A DNA stretch of 64,000 nucleotides from Oscillospiraceae bacterium (GTDB lineage Bacteria; Bacillota; Clostridia; Oscillospirales; Acutalibacteraceae): assembly GCA_015066225.1 (NCBI GenBank), contig SVOT01000003.1:118150-182149 (forward strand). Reading direction: 5' to 3'. A program made the translations under genes and the position numbers. How positions within the stretch are numbered: the stretch's first letter is position 1; each line of letters begins with the position of its first letter. The notes under the pieces were generated by a model. The model was not told where the DNA came from and made no database searches. It saw only the letters and a program-made list of their open reading frames with translations. Shown here piece by piece: positions 17,485 through 25,074 of the stretch.

Positions 17485-19893
17485 TTAGATTTTTTGTGTA
17501 TTCCATATATTGCGAGCATATTCGTTGATTGCCCGGTCTGCGGCAAATCTTCCTGAATAAGCGATATTGAGGAGTGACATCTGATTCCATTTCTTTTTAT
17601 CAAGGAATGTCTCCCTCACCTTTTTCTGTGCTCTCTGATAATCAGCAAAATCTGCAAGCACCATAAAGGGATCGTGGTGAATAATTGTACCGGATATATC
17701 AGAGAAATCCTTGCCGTCGATACCTCCGCGGCTGATAAAATCAAGCACCTTACGGATTTCGGGGTTATTATTGTAATAGCTCTGAGGATTGTAGCCGCTT
17801 TTTCTGAGTTCTGAAACCTCATCGGCACGCATACCGAAAAGGAACATATTACCATCACCCACTGCCTCGTGAATCTCAACGTTTGCACCGTCGAGAGTGC
17901 CGATTGTAAGAGCACCGTTCATCATAAGCTTCATATTACCTGTTCCGCTTGCCTCTTTACCTGCAAGAGAAATCTGCTCTGAAACGTCTGCTGCGGGCAT
18001 AAGCCTTTCGGCATTTGTTACATTATAATCCTCGACATACAAAACCTTGAGCCTGCCTTTTACGTCGGGATCCTTATCAATCATTTCGCCCAATGCAAGA
18101 ATCATACTTATAATACGCTGTGCAACATAGTAACCGGGGGCAGCCTTTGCACCGAAAATGTATGTTTTGGGAACAAAATCACCATCGGGATTTTCTTTAA
18201 TCGCAAGGTATTCGGAAACGATGTTGAAAGCATTGAGGTGCTGACGCTTATATTCGTGAAGTCGTTTAACCTGAACGTCGAAAATAGAATCGGTGTTGAG
18301 CTTGACGCCGGTCTTTTTCTGAATATGCTTTGCAAATGCTTCCTTGTTTGCCTTTTTGATTTCACCGATTTTTTCAAGAACAGCTTCATCATCCTTGAAA
18401 TCGGCAAGCTTTGAAAGGTGCTCTGCATCGTAAACGAATTTATCGTTACCGAGAAGCTCTGTAATATATGAGGTAAGCTTGGGGTTAGCCTGGCAGAGCC
18501 AGCGTCTGTGAGCGATACCGTTGGTTACGTTTGTGAACTTGTCGGGTGTGAGTCTGTAGAAATCGTTGAAAAGTGAATCCTTGAGAATCTGGCTGTGGAG
18601 CGCAGAAACGCCATTCACCTTGTGGCTTGCGGCAACACAGAGGTTAGCCATGCGAACTGCACCGCCGGAAATGATTGCCGTTCTTTCAACATAGTCTGCA
18701 TCGTGTGTACTCTCCCACACGTAGGAACGGAATCTGTTATCAATCTCTTTGATAATTGCATAAATTCTGGGGATAAGGCGTTTTACAAGCTCCTCACTCC
18801 AGCACTCAAGAGCCTCGCTCATAACTGTGTGGTTTGTGTATGCAACTGTGTTTGTTACAAGTCGCCAAGCATCATCCCAGCCGTAGCCGCACTCATCAAG
18901 AAGAATTCTCATAAGCTCGGGGATTGCCATTGTGGGATGGGTATCGTTGATGTGAACCGCAATTTTTTCAGGGAGATTGTCAACCGTGCCGTATTCACGA
19001 AGATGGTGGCGGATAATGTCCTGAATTGATGCAGAAACAAGGAAATACTGCTGACGGAGTCTGAGTGATTTACCCTCGGGGTGGTTATCCATAGGATAAA
19101 GAACCTTGCTGATAACCTCTGCCATAGCCTGACGCTCCATTGAGCGAAGGAAGTTGCCCTGGTTAAATGACTTCATATCAAACTCGGGGGCTTTCGCACT
19201 CCACAGACGAAGACAGCTGATGCCCTTGCCGTCTTTACCGGCAACAAACATATCGTAGGGAACAGCCTGAATCACGTTGCCGTCAACAACCTCAACGCTG
19301 TGATAATCGTCATACCAGCATTCGTTGAGAGTACCCTCGAAGCAGACGTTTACAGAGCTGCTCTCACGCGGAACAAGCCACACCTCACCGCCGGGGAGCC
19401 AGTTATCAGGGAGCTCTGTCTGCCTGCCCTCAATAAGCTTCTGACGGAAAATGCCGTATTCATAAAGTATAGAGTAACCTCTTGCGGGGTAGCCCTGTGT
19501 TGCAAGAGCATCAAGGTAGCAGGCGGCAAGTCTGCCGAGACCGCCGTTTCCAAGACCCGCATCGGGCTCGCACTCAAAAAGATTATCAAGCTTAACTCCG
19601 TAATCTTTGAGAACACTTGTGAAAGTATTTGTGAGATTAAGATTGAAAAGAGTGTTTTTGAGCGAGCGACCCATAAGAAACTCCATTGAAAGGTAATAAA
19701 CACGTTTTTTACCCTCAGCGTCTGCTTTTTTGGAAAGCTCTGCCCTGCCCTCAACCATCATATCACGCACAATCATGGTGATTGCTTTATAAAACTGTTC
19801 ATCCGTTGCATTTTCGGTTGAAATGCCGAAAAAGTGGAGAAGTTTATTTTCAAGCATCTCTTTTGCTTGCTTCTTTGTAAGCTTATAATTCAT
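17485..19893 (-). CDS. glgP: Glycogen/maltodextrin phosphorylase
   Basis: 802 residues, standard length. It cleaves alpha-1,4-glucan with phosphate to give glucose 1-phosphate in the cytoplasm. Visible marks: NGGLGRLAACYLDALA near 115, the substrate loop HINDTHPTMAIPELMR near 320, QVKRLHEYKRQHLN near 540, and the pyridoxal-phosphate lysine at residue 655 in GTGNMKLMMNGA. GGAGG precedes the ATG with a 5-base spacing, and a candidate promoter lies at 19941-19970. It stands alone, with no glycogen synthesis genes beside it. The 94 bases after it show no clear terminator. Confidence 0.97.
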   Translation of the reverse strand: MNYKLTKKQAKEMLENKLLHFFGISTENATDEQFYKAITMIVRDMMVEGRAELSKKADAEGKKRVYYLSMEFLMGRSLKNTLFNLNLTNTFTSVLKDYGVKLDNLFECEPDAGLGNGGLGRLAACYLDALATQGYPARGYSILYEYGIFRQKLIEGRQTELPDNWLPGGEVWLVPRESSSVNVCFEGTLNECWYDDYHSVEVVDGNVIQAVPYDMFVAGKDGKGISCLRLWSAKAPEFDMKSFNQGNFLRSMERQAMAEVISKVLYPMDNHPEGKSLRLRQQYFLVSASIQDIIRHHLREYGTVDNLPEKIAVHINDTHPTMAIPELMRILLDECGYGWDDAWRLVTNTVAYTNHTVMSEALECWSEELVKRLIPRIYAIIKEIDNRFRSYVWESTHDADYVERTAIISGGAVRMANLCVAASHKVNGVSALHSQILKDSLFNDFYRLTPDKFTNVTNGIAHRRWLCQANPKLTSYITELLGNDKFVYDAEHLSKLADFKDDEAVLEKIGEIKKANKEAFAKHIQKKTGVKLNTDSIFDVQVKRLHEYKRQHLNAFNIVSEYLAIKENPDGDFVPKTYIFGAKAAPGYYVAQRIISMILALGEMIDKDPDVKGRLKVLYVEDYNVTNAERLMPAADVSEQISLAGKEASGTGNMKLMMNGALTIGTLDGANVEIHEAVGDGNMFLFGMRADEVSELRKSGYNPQSYYNNNPEIRKVLDFISRGGIDGKDFSDISGTIIHHDPFMVLADFADYQRAQKKVRETFLDKKKWNQMSLLNIAYSGRFAADRAINEYARNIWNTQKI

Positions 19894-19940
19894 ACAAATC
19901 CTCCAAAAAAAATCTAAAAAAGTGGTTTTTTAGTTATCTG

Positions 19941-19970
19941 ATTATACATATTACACTAAAATCACGACAA
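19941..19970 (-). promoter_or_regulatory. Candidate promoter of glgP
   Basis: TTGTCG (19970-19965), an 18-base spacer and TATAAT (19946-19941) on the minus strand, about 48 bases before the start codon. The -35 box is weak. The rest of the 19971-20126 gap is AT-rich with nothing recognised. Confidence 0.5.
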
Positions 19971-20126
19971 AATCAACTGTAATAAAAGGAAAATATGTAT
20001 AATATATTATGCTCATTTTTAGACAATATTTTACCCATAAGCGACAACCGAGAAAAATAAATTGAATAAAAAAGCGCTTATCAGGGCATAACATCAGAGA
20101 ATTTTAAAAAATGATTAAAAAATCGG

Positions 20127-20155
20127 TTGACAATTTCGATTTGGTGTGATAATAT
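20127..20155 (+). promoter_or_regulatory. Promoter of the tRNA-Ser pair
   Basis: TTGACA (20127-20132), a 17-base spacer and TAATAT (20150-20155), about 16 bases before the first tRNA. Confidence 0.75.
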
Positions 20156-20171
20156 ATCAAGGCTAACATAT

Positions 20172-20260
20172 GCAGAGATACCGAAGTGGTTATAACGGAA
20201 CGGTCTTGAAAACCGTCGTACGGCAACGTACCGTGGGTTCGAATCCCACTCTCTGCGCCA
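20172..20260 (+). tRNA. tRNA-Ser (anticodon TGA)
   Basis: 89 bases including an encoded CCA. Acceptor GCAGAGA/TCTCTGC with discriminator G, a long variable arm (CGTACGGCAACGTACC), T-arm GTGGGTTCGAATCCCAC, and anticodon TGA at 20207-20209 in the loop CTTGAAA. The class II variable arm confirms serine; it reads UCA and other UCN codons. Confidence 0.97.
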
Positions 20261-20302
20261 CCTCTTTTGAGGACAATTTAATAACCGTTTCCGGTTACCA
20301 AT

Positions 20303-20393
20303 GCAGAAGTACTCAAGTTGGTGACGAGGCGCCCCTGCTAAGGGCGTAGGTCGGGAAACCGGCGCGAGAGTTCGAGTCTCTCCTTCTGCGCCA
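20303..20393 (+). tRNA. tRNA-Ser (anticodon GCT)
   Basis: 91 bases including CCA. Acceptor GCAGAAG paired with CTTCTGC, discriminator G, a long variable arm (AGGTCGGGAAACCGGCG), T-arm GAGAGTTCGAGTCTCTC, and anticodon GCT at 20337-20339 in CTGCTAA. It reads AGC/AGU. It is co-transcribed with the tRNA-Ser 42 bases upstream. The T-arm and acceptor 3' half, with the terminator, are copied three more times downstream. Confidence 0.97.
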
Positions 20394-20930
20394 AGTAAAA
20401 AGGATATCCGCTAGGGTATCCTTTTTGCTTTGTTTGTAGTTTGAGAGAGACTCGAACTCCCCTCGGCGAAGCCGAACACAATCGGGTAAACGAGCGTAGC
20501 GAGTGCGAAGGGCAAAGCCCTTCGAGTCTCTCCTTCTGCGCCAAGTAAAAAGGATATCCGCTAGGGTATCCTTTTTGCTTTGTTTGTAGTTTGAGAGAGA
20601 CTCGAACTCCCCTCGGCGAAGCCGAACACAATCGGGTCAACGAGCGTAGCGAGTGCGAAGGGCAAAGCCCTTCGAGTCTCTCCTTCTGCGCCAAGTAAAA
20701 AGGATACCCTTCAGGGTATCCTTTTTGCTTTGTTTGTAGTTTCAAGAGAGACTCGAACTCCCCTCGGCGAAGCCGAACACAATCGGGTCAACGAGCGTAG
20801 CGAGTGCGAAGGGCAAAGCCCTTCGAGTCTCTCCTTCTGCGCCAAGTAAAAAGGATACCCTTCAGGGTATCCTTTTTGCTTTGTTTGTAGTTTCAAGAGA
20901 GACTCGAACTCCCCTCGGCGAAGCCGAACA
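20371..20930 (+). repeat. Tandem array of tRNA-Ser(GCT) 3' ends with terminator (period about 150 bp, four copies)
   Basis: Units begin at 20371, 20521, 20671 and 20822 (periods 150, 150, 151). Each unit has the tRNA's T-loop and acceptor 3' strand with CCA, a terminator hairpin (GGATAyCC..GGGTATCC then TTTTT), an inverted copy of the same T-arm (GAGAGACTCGAACTC, first at 20445-20459), the small palindrome TCGGCGAAGCCGA, and a GAGCGTAGCGAGTGCG / AAGGGCAAAGCCCTT pair of hairpins leading into the next unit. The first unit is the real tRNA. The last is cut short at about 20930 where a mosaic repeat starts. The copies cannot be tRNAs because they lack the 5' half. Confidence 0.9.
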
Positions 20931-21373
20931 GGGATGATAGGCTTTGCAATGCATCTGCGAAGGAAAGAGGAAACGGGGCGACCCACCACCCCGCCTGCGT
21001 TACACTTCGGCGGTGTCCCCCTCCCTATTCGGCAAAGCCGAACAGGGATGATAGCTTCGCACCCAACAACAAATTAATACAATCGGCGCTTGCGCCCCGA
21101 AACTTGCAAGTTGCCACTTGCAACTTGCAACTAAAACGTAGGGGACGGTCTTGACCGTCCATAAATTATTCGTTTAATCAGCGAAGAGTGACCGTAAGGG
21201 GGCGACCCACCACCTCGTCAGCACGAAGTTTCGCTTATCATTTTTTTGCTACGCAAAAAAATTCAACGCTACACTGTGCTTCCTCTCCCCTAAAAAGCTA
21301 CGCTTTTTGGGGACCCCGAAAGAAGGCGGTGTCCCCCTCCCTATTTGCCGTTGGCAAACAGGGATGATAAGTT
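20930..21373. repeat. Mosaic intergenic repeat block 1
   Basis: No gene. Modules recur at other places in the window: CAGGGATGATAGgCTTcGCA (20929, 21040, 21358), GGGGCGACCCACCACC to GGCGGTGTCCCCCTCCCTAT (20977-21030 and, split, 21199-21357), AATTAATACAATCGGCGC with CTTGCCACTTGC-type words (21072-21130), and the palindrome GGGACGGTCTTGACCGTCC (21141-21160). Related blocks are at 28026-28108, 40946-41150, 55261-55676 and 63780-64000. Confidence 0.8.
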
Positions 21374-22399
21374 TCACGCAATAAACTCGTTATTTACGTT
21401 TTCCTTTAAAAATTGTGACAACTCACTTTTTGAGAGATTCATTGAAACGCCGAGAAGGGTTTTCACATAAGTCATTTCGGAGGTCATTCCGTAAACTGCG
21501 ATTGCTCCGCTTTCAAGAGCTTCTTTTGTTGATTCGTATTTATATGCAGCCTCACTGCAAGGCTCAATTATAACAGGAATGCCCTTTTCCGAGCATTTTT
21601 TTATAAAGCTCTGCAAGGCAGACTCCCCCGCCGAGCCTGTCTGAGTGCTCACGCAGACACTCTGGCTGTGATATGTGCCGTGGACAACTGCTTTTATATT
21701 TTCAAGATTGAATGCATTATAATCCAAGCCAACGTAAGGGGTAATTTTCAGCACCCCGCCGCTGATTGTGTCAAACCCATTCAGTATATCGGATTTTTTA
21801 TATTCAACACCCTCAAAAACAGGTTCTTCTTCAATAACTTCCGTCTGAGTTTTGCTGAAGAAATCATCGGAATAACAGGCACATTGCTGAAGATGTGCAC
21901 CATAGTGCACAAAGCACCTGCCGTCTGAGTTTTTATAAACTGCATAAACATTGGGTTTTATTGATTTCATAATAAGCTCAACAGCAGCCTTGAAATTCAG
22001 ATTGCCGTTTGCCCCACTCTGTGACAAATCAAGCTGACTGGAAACGAGCATCACGGGGATGCCGATATTCGCCAAGGTCAGCGACAGCAAGGCAGAGGTG
22101 AACGCCAGCGTATCAGTTCCGTGAAGAATGATTACACCGTCGTATTCGTTAAACCTTTTGAAATCACGAAAGAAGCCCAAAAGAACATTCCATTTTTCAA
22201 CAGTCATATTCTCGCTGAGGGTGTTAAGCGGCATTTCTTCATCAAAATGAACACCCGCAAACCTTGAACCGCTGTTTCTGAAATTTTCAACAATAACTCT
22301 GTTGGCTTTTTTTACATCTGCGCCCAATTTATCGGTTTTTTCGTTTTTGAAGGAACAGATTGTTCCCCCTGTGAAAACGAGAAGGATTTTATTTTTCAT
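21374..22399 (-). CDS. Asparaginase-family protein (AnsA/GatD-like) in the aspS-gat operon
   Basis: 341 residues, usual for type I asparaginases. The first threonine motif is FTGGTI (Thr13), a serine is kept in TLSENMT, and the second motif is HGTDTLAFTS. The region that should hold the catalytic lysine reads YGAHLQQCACYSDD, where family members have GxRxxK; by eye the lysine is a glutamine, so activity is doubtful. The family hydrolyses asparagine to aspartate and ammonia; the archaeal relative GatD supplies ammonia to the GatB-like GatE. It lies 58 bases after gatB on the same strand and is probably the last gene of the T-box operon. It may feed ammonia to tRNA amidation or regulate free asparagine. 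Confidence 0.8.
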   Translation of the reverse strand: MKNKILLVFTGGTICSFKNEKTDKLGADVKKANRVIVENFRNSGSRFAGVHFDEEMPLNTLSENMTVEKWNVLLGFFRDFKRFNEYDGVIILHGTDTLAFTSALLSLTLANIGIPVMLVSSQLDLSQSGANGNLNFKAAVELIMKSIKPNVYAVYKNSDGRCFVHYGAHLQQCACYSDDFFSKTQTEVIEEEPVFEGVEYKKSDILNGFDTISGGVLKITPYVGLDYNAFNLENIKAVVHGTYHSQSVCVSTQTGSAGESALQSFIKKCSEKGIPVIIEPCSEAAYKYESTKEALESGAIAVYGMTSEMTYVKTLLGVSMNLSKSELSQFLKENVNNEFIA

Positions 22400-22457
22400 A
22401 ATTTCTCACTTAATACTTCAGTGTGGCAAGAAAGCTCCTGCCACACTGATTTTTTAA

Positions 22458-23879
22458 TTATTCAGATAATTTTTCTGCAAGCAGTCTGTTGATTGTTGCA
22501 GGGTCACCCGTGCCTCTGAGTTCACGCATAACACCGCCGAAAAGAGCCTGCATAGCTTTTGTTTTGCCACCCTTGTAGTCTGCGACTGCCTGGGGATTTT
22601 CAGCAATAACCTTATCAATAACAGCCTCGATAGCGGAGGAATCCGTCTGGGCGTTGAGGTTATTCTTTTCGCAATATTCAACAGGGTCAACATCCTCGCT
22701 GAGAACGGCTGCAAGAACCTTTTTACCTGCATTTCTTGTGATTTCACCGTTGTTGGTGAGTTCGATGATTTTCGCCAATTTTTCGGGCGCAATTTCAAGG
22801 TCCTTTGCAAGCTTGCCGTTTTTGCGAAGAATACCCATACAATCTGTGAGAATCCAGCCTGCGCCGACCTTGGCATCGATACCCAATTTTATGATAGCAT
22901 CAAGAGTTGTGCTGAGCCTGAGCTCTGCAACGAGGGCAGAAGCCTCCTTCTCCTGAATGCCGAGTGATTTATATTTTTCAATCTGCTCGGAGCTTGTTGC
23001 GGGCATACTTGCCTTGATTTCGTTGAGCCATTCGTCATCGATGATAACGGGCATAACGTTAGGGTCGGGGAAATAGCGGTAATCTGCCGCTGTTTCCTTG
23101 TTACGCATCGGGAATGTTCTCTTTTTAACATCGTCCCAACGGCGTGTTTCCTGAACAAGAACCTCGGTGTGACGCTCGAGGGCATCTATGTGGCGGATAG
23201 CTTCTTTGTTGATTGCTTCCTCAATAGATGTTAATGAACTCATATTTTTGATTTCTGCACGAACGCCGAGAACATCGGAGCCCTCGGGGCGGACAGAAAT
23301 GTTGATATCGCAACGCATTGCACCCTCTTCACACTCTGAAATGCCTGCAAACTGAAGCTTTGCTTTGAGTGTTTTGAGGTAGGTTATAACCTCTTCCGCA
23401 CTGCGGAAATCGGGCTTTGAAACAATCTCAATAAGGGGCACGCTTGTTCTGTTATAGTCAACAAGTGATGAATCGTTTGTGTGAACAAGCTTACCTGCGT
23501 CCTCTTCAACGTGAATCTGCTTTATACCAATCTGGCGGACACCTGCGCTTGTTTCAACGTCAACAAGACCCTCAACGCAGATGGGATGGAACCACTGTGT
23601 TGTCTGGTAAGCGGCAGGAAGGTCGGGGTAATAATAGCTCTTTTTATCGAATGTTGTGTATTGATTGATTTTGCAGTTAAGCATAAGACCGGCTTTAACC
23701 GCAAGCTCTATTGCGTGCTTGTTTGTAACGGGAAGCATACCGGGCATACCACAGCAAGCAGGGCAAACGCAATCATTGGGTTCGTCTGCGCTGGAGTGAC
23801 CGCCGCAAGAGCAGAAAAGCTTTGAATTTGTTGAAAGCTCAACGTGAGTTTCAAGACCGATTACTACTTCGTATCCCAT
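22458..23879 (-). CDS. gatB: Asp-tRNA(Asn)/Glu-tRNA(Gln) amidotransferase subunit B
   Basis: 473 residues, full length. GatB activates the side-chain carboxylate of Asp-tRNA or Glu-tRNA with ATP and transfers ammonia to it. Seen: YEVVIGLETHVEL at the start, the zinc cysteines FCSCGG and CVCPACCGMPG, FDKKSYYYPDLPAAYQ, IHVEEDAGKLVH with its metal ligands, SLVDYNRTSVPLIEIV, DYRYFPDPN, and the C-terminal YqeY-like helical tail that holds the tRNA (about 300-473). All look intact, in contrast to the GatA upstream. Its ATG directly abuts the gatA stop codon. Confidence 0.97.
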   Translation of the reverse strand: MGYEVVIGLETHVELSTNSKLFCSCGGHSSADEPNDCVCPACCGMPGMLPVTNKHAIELAVKAGLMLNCKINQYTTFDKKSYYYPDLPAAYQTTQWFHPICVEGLVDVETSAGVRQIGIKQIHVEEDAGKLVHTNDSSLVDYNRTSVPLIEIVSKPDFRSAEEVITYLKTLKAKLQFAGISECEEGAMRCDINISVRPEGSDVLGVRAEIKNMSSLTSIEEAINKEAIRHIDALERHTEVLVQETRRWDDVKKRTFPMRNKETAADYRYFPDPNVMPVIIDDEWLNEIKASMPATSSEQIEKYKSLGIQEKEASALVAELRLSTTLDAIIKLGIDAKVGAGWILTDCMGILRKNGKLAKDLEIAPEKLAKIIELTNNGEITRNAGKKVLAAVLSEDVDPVEYCEKNNLNAQTDSSAIEAVIDKVIAENPQAVADYKGGKTKAMQALFGGVMRELRGTGDPATINRLLAEKLSE

Positions 23880-25064
23880 TTATTTCGCCTCCTCTACGCT
23901 GTGAGCAATACTGAGAAGTGTGCTCTCTTTAAAGGAATCAGCAACAAGCTGAACTCCTTTTGTTACAACTGCAGGCATACCTGTAAGAGAAGGTATTGCA
24001 GTATAAAGACTTTCGCCGAAAACCTTGCCGAAGGAATCCTTCAAATCGTATTCGGGGAAGGTGCTGACGCTTGCAACAGGTGTGAGAATTGCATCATAGG
24101 ATGCAAGAAGCTTTTTAACCTCGTCTGTTACAACACGACGGATTCGCATAGCCTTGTCGTAGCAGATTTCATACCTGCCCTTTGAAAGAACGTCTGAGCC
24201 GTAGAGAATTGTTGCCTTTGCAAGGAAGCCCATTCCCTCGGTTCTTGTGTTCATATAAAGGTCGTCAATATTTTTATATGTGGGTGTGCGGTAGCCATAC
24301 TTCACACCGTCGAATTTTGAAACGTTGTTGCAGGTTTCAGCCGCAAGAAGAATCTGCCAGGCTGTCTGAGCCTGTGAAACGAGTGCAAATGAAACGCTTT
24401 CAACTGTTGCGCCCTGTTTCTTGAGCTCTTCTGCATAGTCGTTAACGGCATTTTTAACACCATCGCTTGCAGAATCAAGAAGCTCTTTGATGATGCAGAT
24501 TTTTTTGCCTTTAACATCTTCGTTTACGGAATAATCGTATTTTTCTGCTTTATCGCTTGTGCCGTCTTTTGAGTCGTGGCCCGCAATAACGCCGAGAATT
24601 TCTGCAAGCTTTTCGGCATTTTTTGCTGTTACGCCAATCTGCTCGCCCGAGCAAGCGCAAGCAATCACGCCGTATCTTGAAACTGTGCTGTAGGTGGGCT
24701 TTATGAAATCCACACCGCAAACAGCGGCACCACGGCGAGGAGCACCGTTAAGGTCAACGCTGAGAGAAGCCTCAACCTCACCATTTGCAACAAGTGAAGC
24801 GGCGGCGCCAACAAGGTTGCCGTTTTCTGTGGTTGCACCATAGTATGAGGTTTCGCCCAGAAGGTCAAGACCGAACTCACCGACATTTGATTTACCCGCA
24901 ACTACATAGCCGTTTTTCTCAAGTCTTTCAACAGCCTCGGCGCTGAAAAGAGGCTTGAAGCCATCAAGAATATGTGAGCCTGCAGATGCAAGAACGTCTT
25001 TGACAAGAATGTTATCGTCAACGGCGATTTTGCCTGTTTTATTAATTTCAGTAATATATTTCAA
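23880..25064 (-). CDS. gatA: GatA-like amidotransferase subunit A lacking the amidase catalytic triad
   Basis: 394 residues from TTG 25064 (GAGG 8 bases upstream; a GTG at 25073 is the alternative), against about 485 for normal GatA. About 60 N-terminal residues are missing, so the protein begins close to the catalytic-lysine strand. Canonical GatA uses Lys79-Ser154-Ser178 (S. aureus numbering) to release ammonia from glutamine. Here IKDN is AVDDN (Asp16), the GGSSGGS loop is GNLVGAA (Leu84) and DTGGSIRQPA is DLNGAPRRGA (Ala108). The flanking sequence aligns well (VERLEKNG, GKSNVGEFG, KPTYSTVSRYGV, EQIG), the frame is open, and the last two positions keep the 24-residue spacing. It therefore looks like a maintained non-catalytic scaffold. 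It sits between the aspS-gatC fusion and gatB. Confidence 0.9.
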   Translation of the reverse strand: MKYITEINKTGKIAVDDNILVKDVLASAGSHILDGFKPLFSAEAVERLEKNGYVVAGKSNVGEFGLDLLGETSYYGATTENGNLVGAAASLVANGEVEASLSVDLNGAPRRGAAVCGVDFIKPTYSTVSRYGVIACACSGEQIGVTAKNAEKLAEILGVIAGHDSKDGTSDKAEKYDYSVNEDVKGKKICIIKELLDSASDGVKNAVNDYAEELKKQGATVESVSFALVSQAQTAWQILLAAETCNNVSKFDGVKYGYRTPTYKNIDDLYMNTRTEGMGFLAKATILYGSDVLSKGRYEICYDKAMRIRRVVTDEVKKLLASYDAILTPVASVSTFPEYDLKDSFGKVFGESLYTAIPSLTGMPAVVTKGVQLVADSFKESTLLSIAHSVEEAK

Positions 25065-25074
25065 TCTTAACACC

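Noticed and set aside
20521..20930. Extra tRNA-Ser genes
   Set aside because: Copies have only the T-arm and acceptor 3' strand and lack D-arm, anticodon arm and 5' acceptor strand.
20338..20989. Two minus-strand open frames with a repeated peptide (QTKQKGYP.. type)
   Set aside because: They read through the tRNA 3'-end array; the peptide repeats because the DNA does. No ribosome site.
23880..25073. gatA as a pseudogene
   Set aside because: The frame is intact over its length, has a ribosome site, keeps family blocks, and loses exactly the catalytic residues; a scaffold role fits better than decay.
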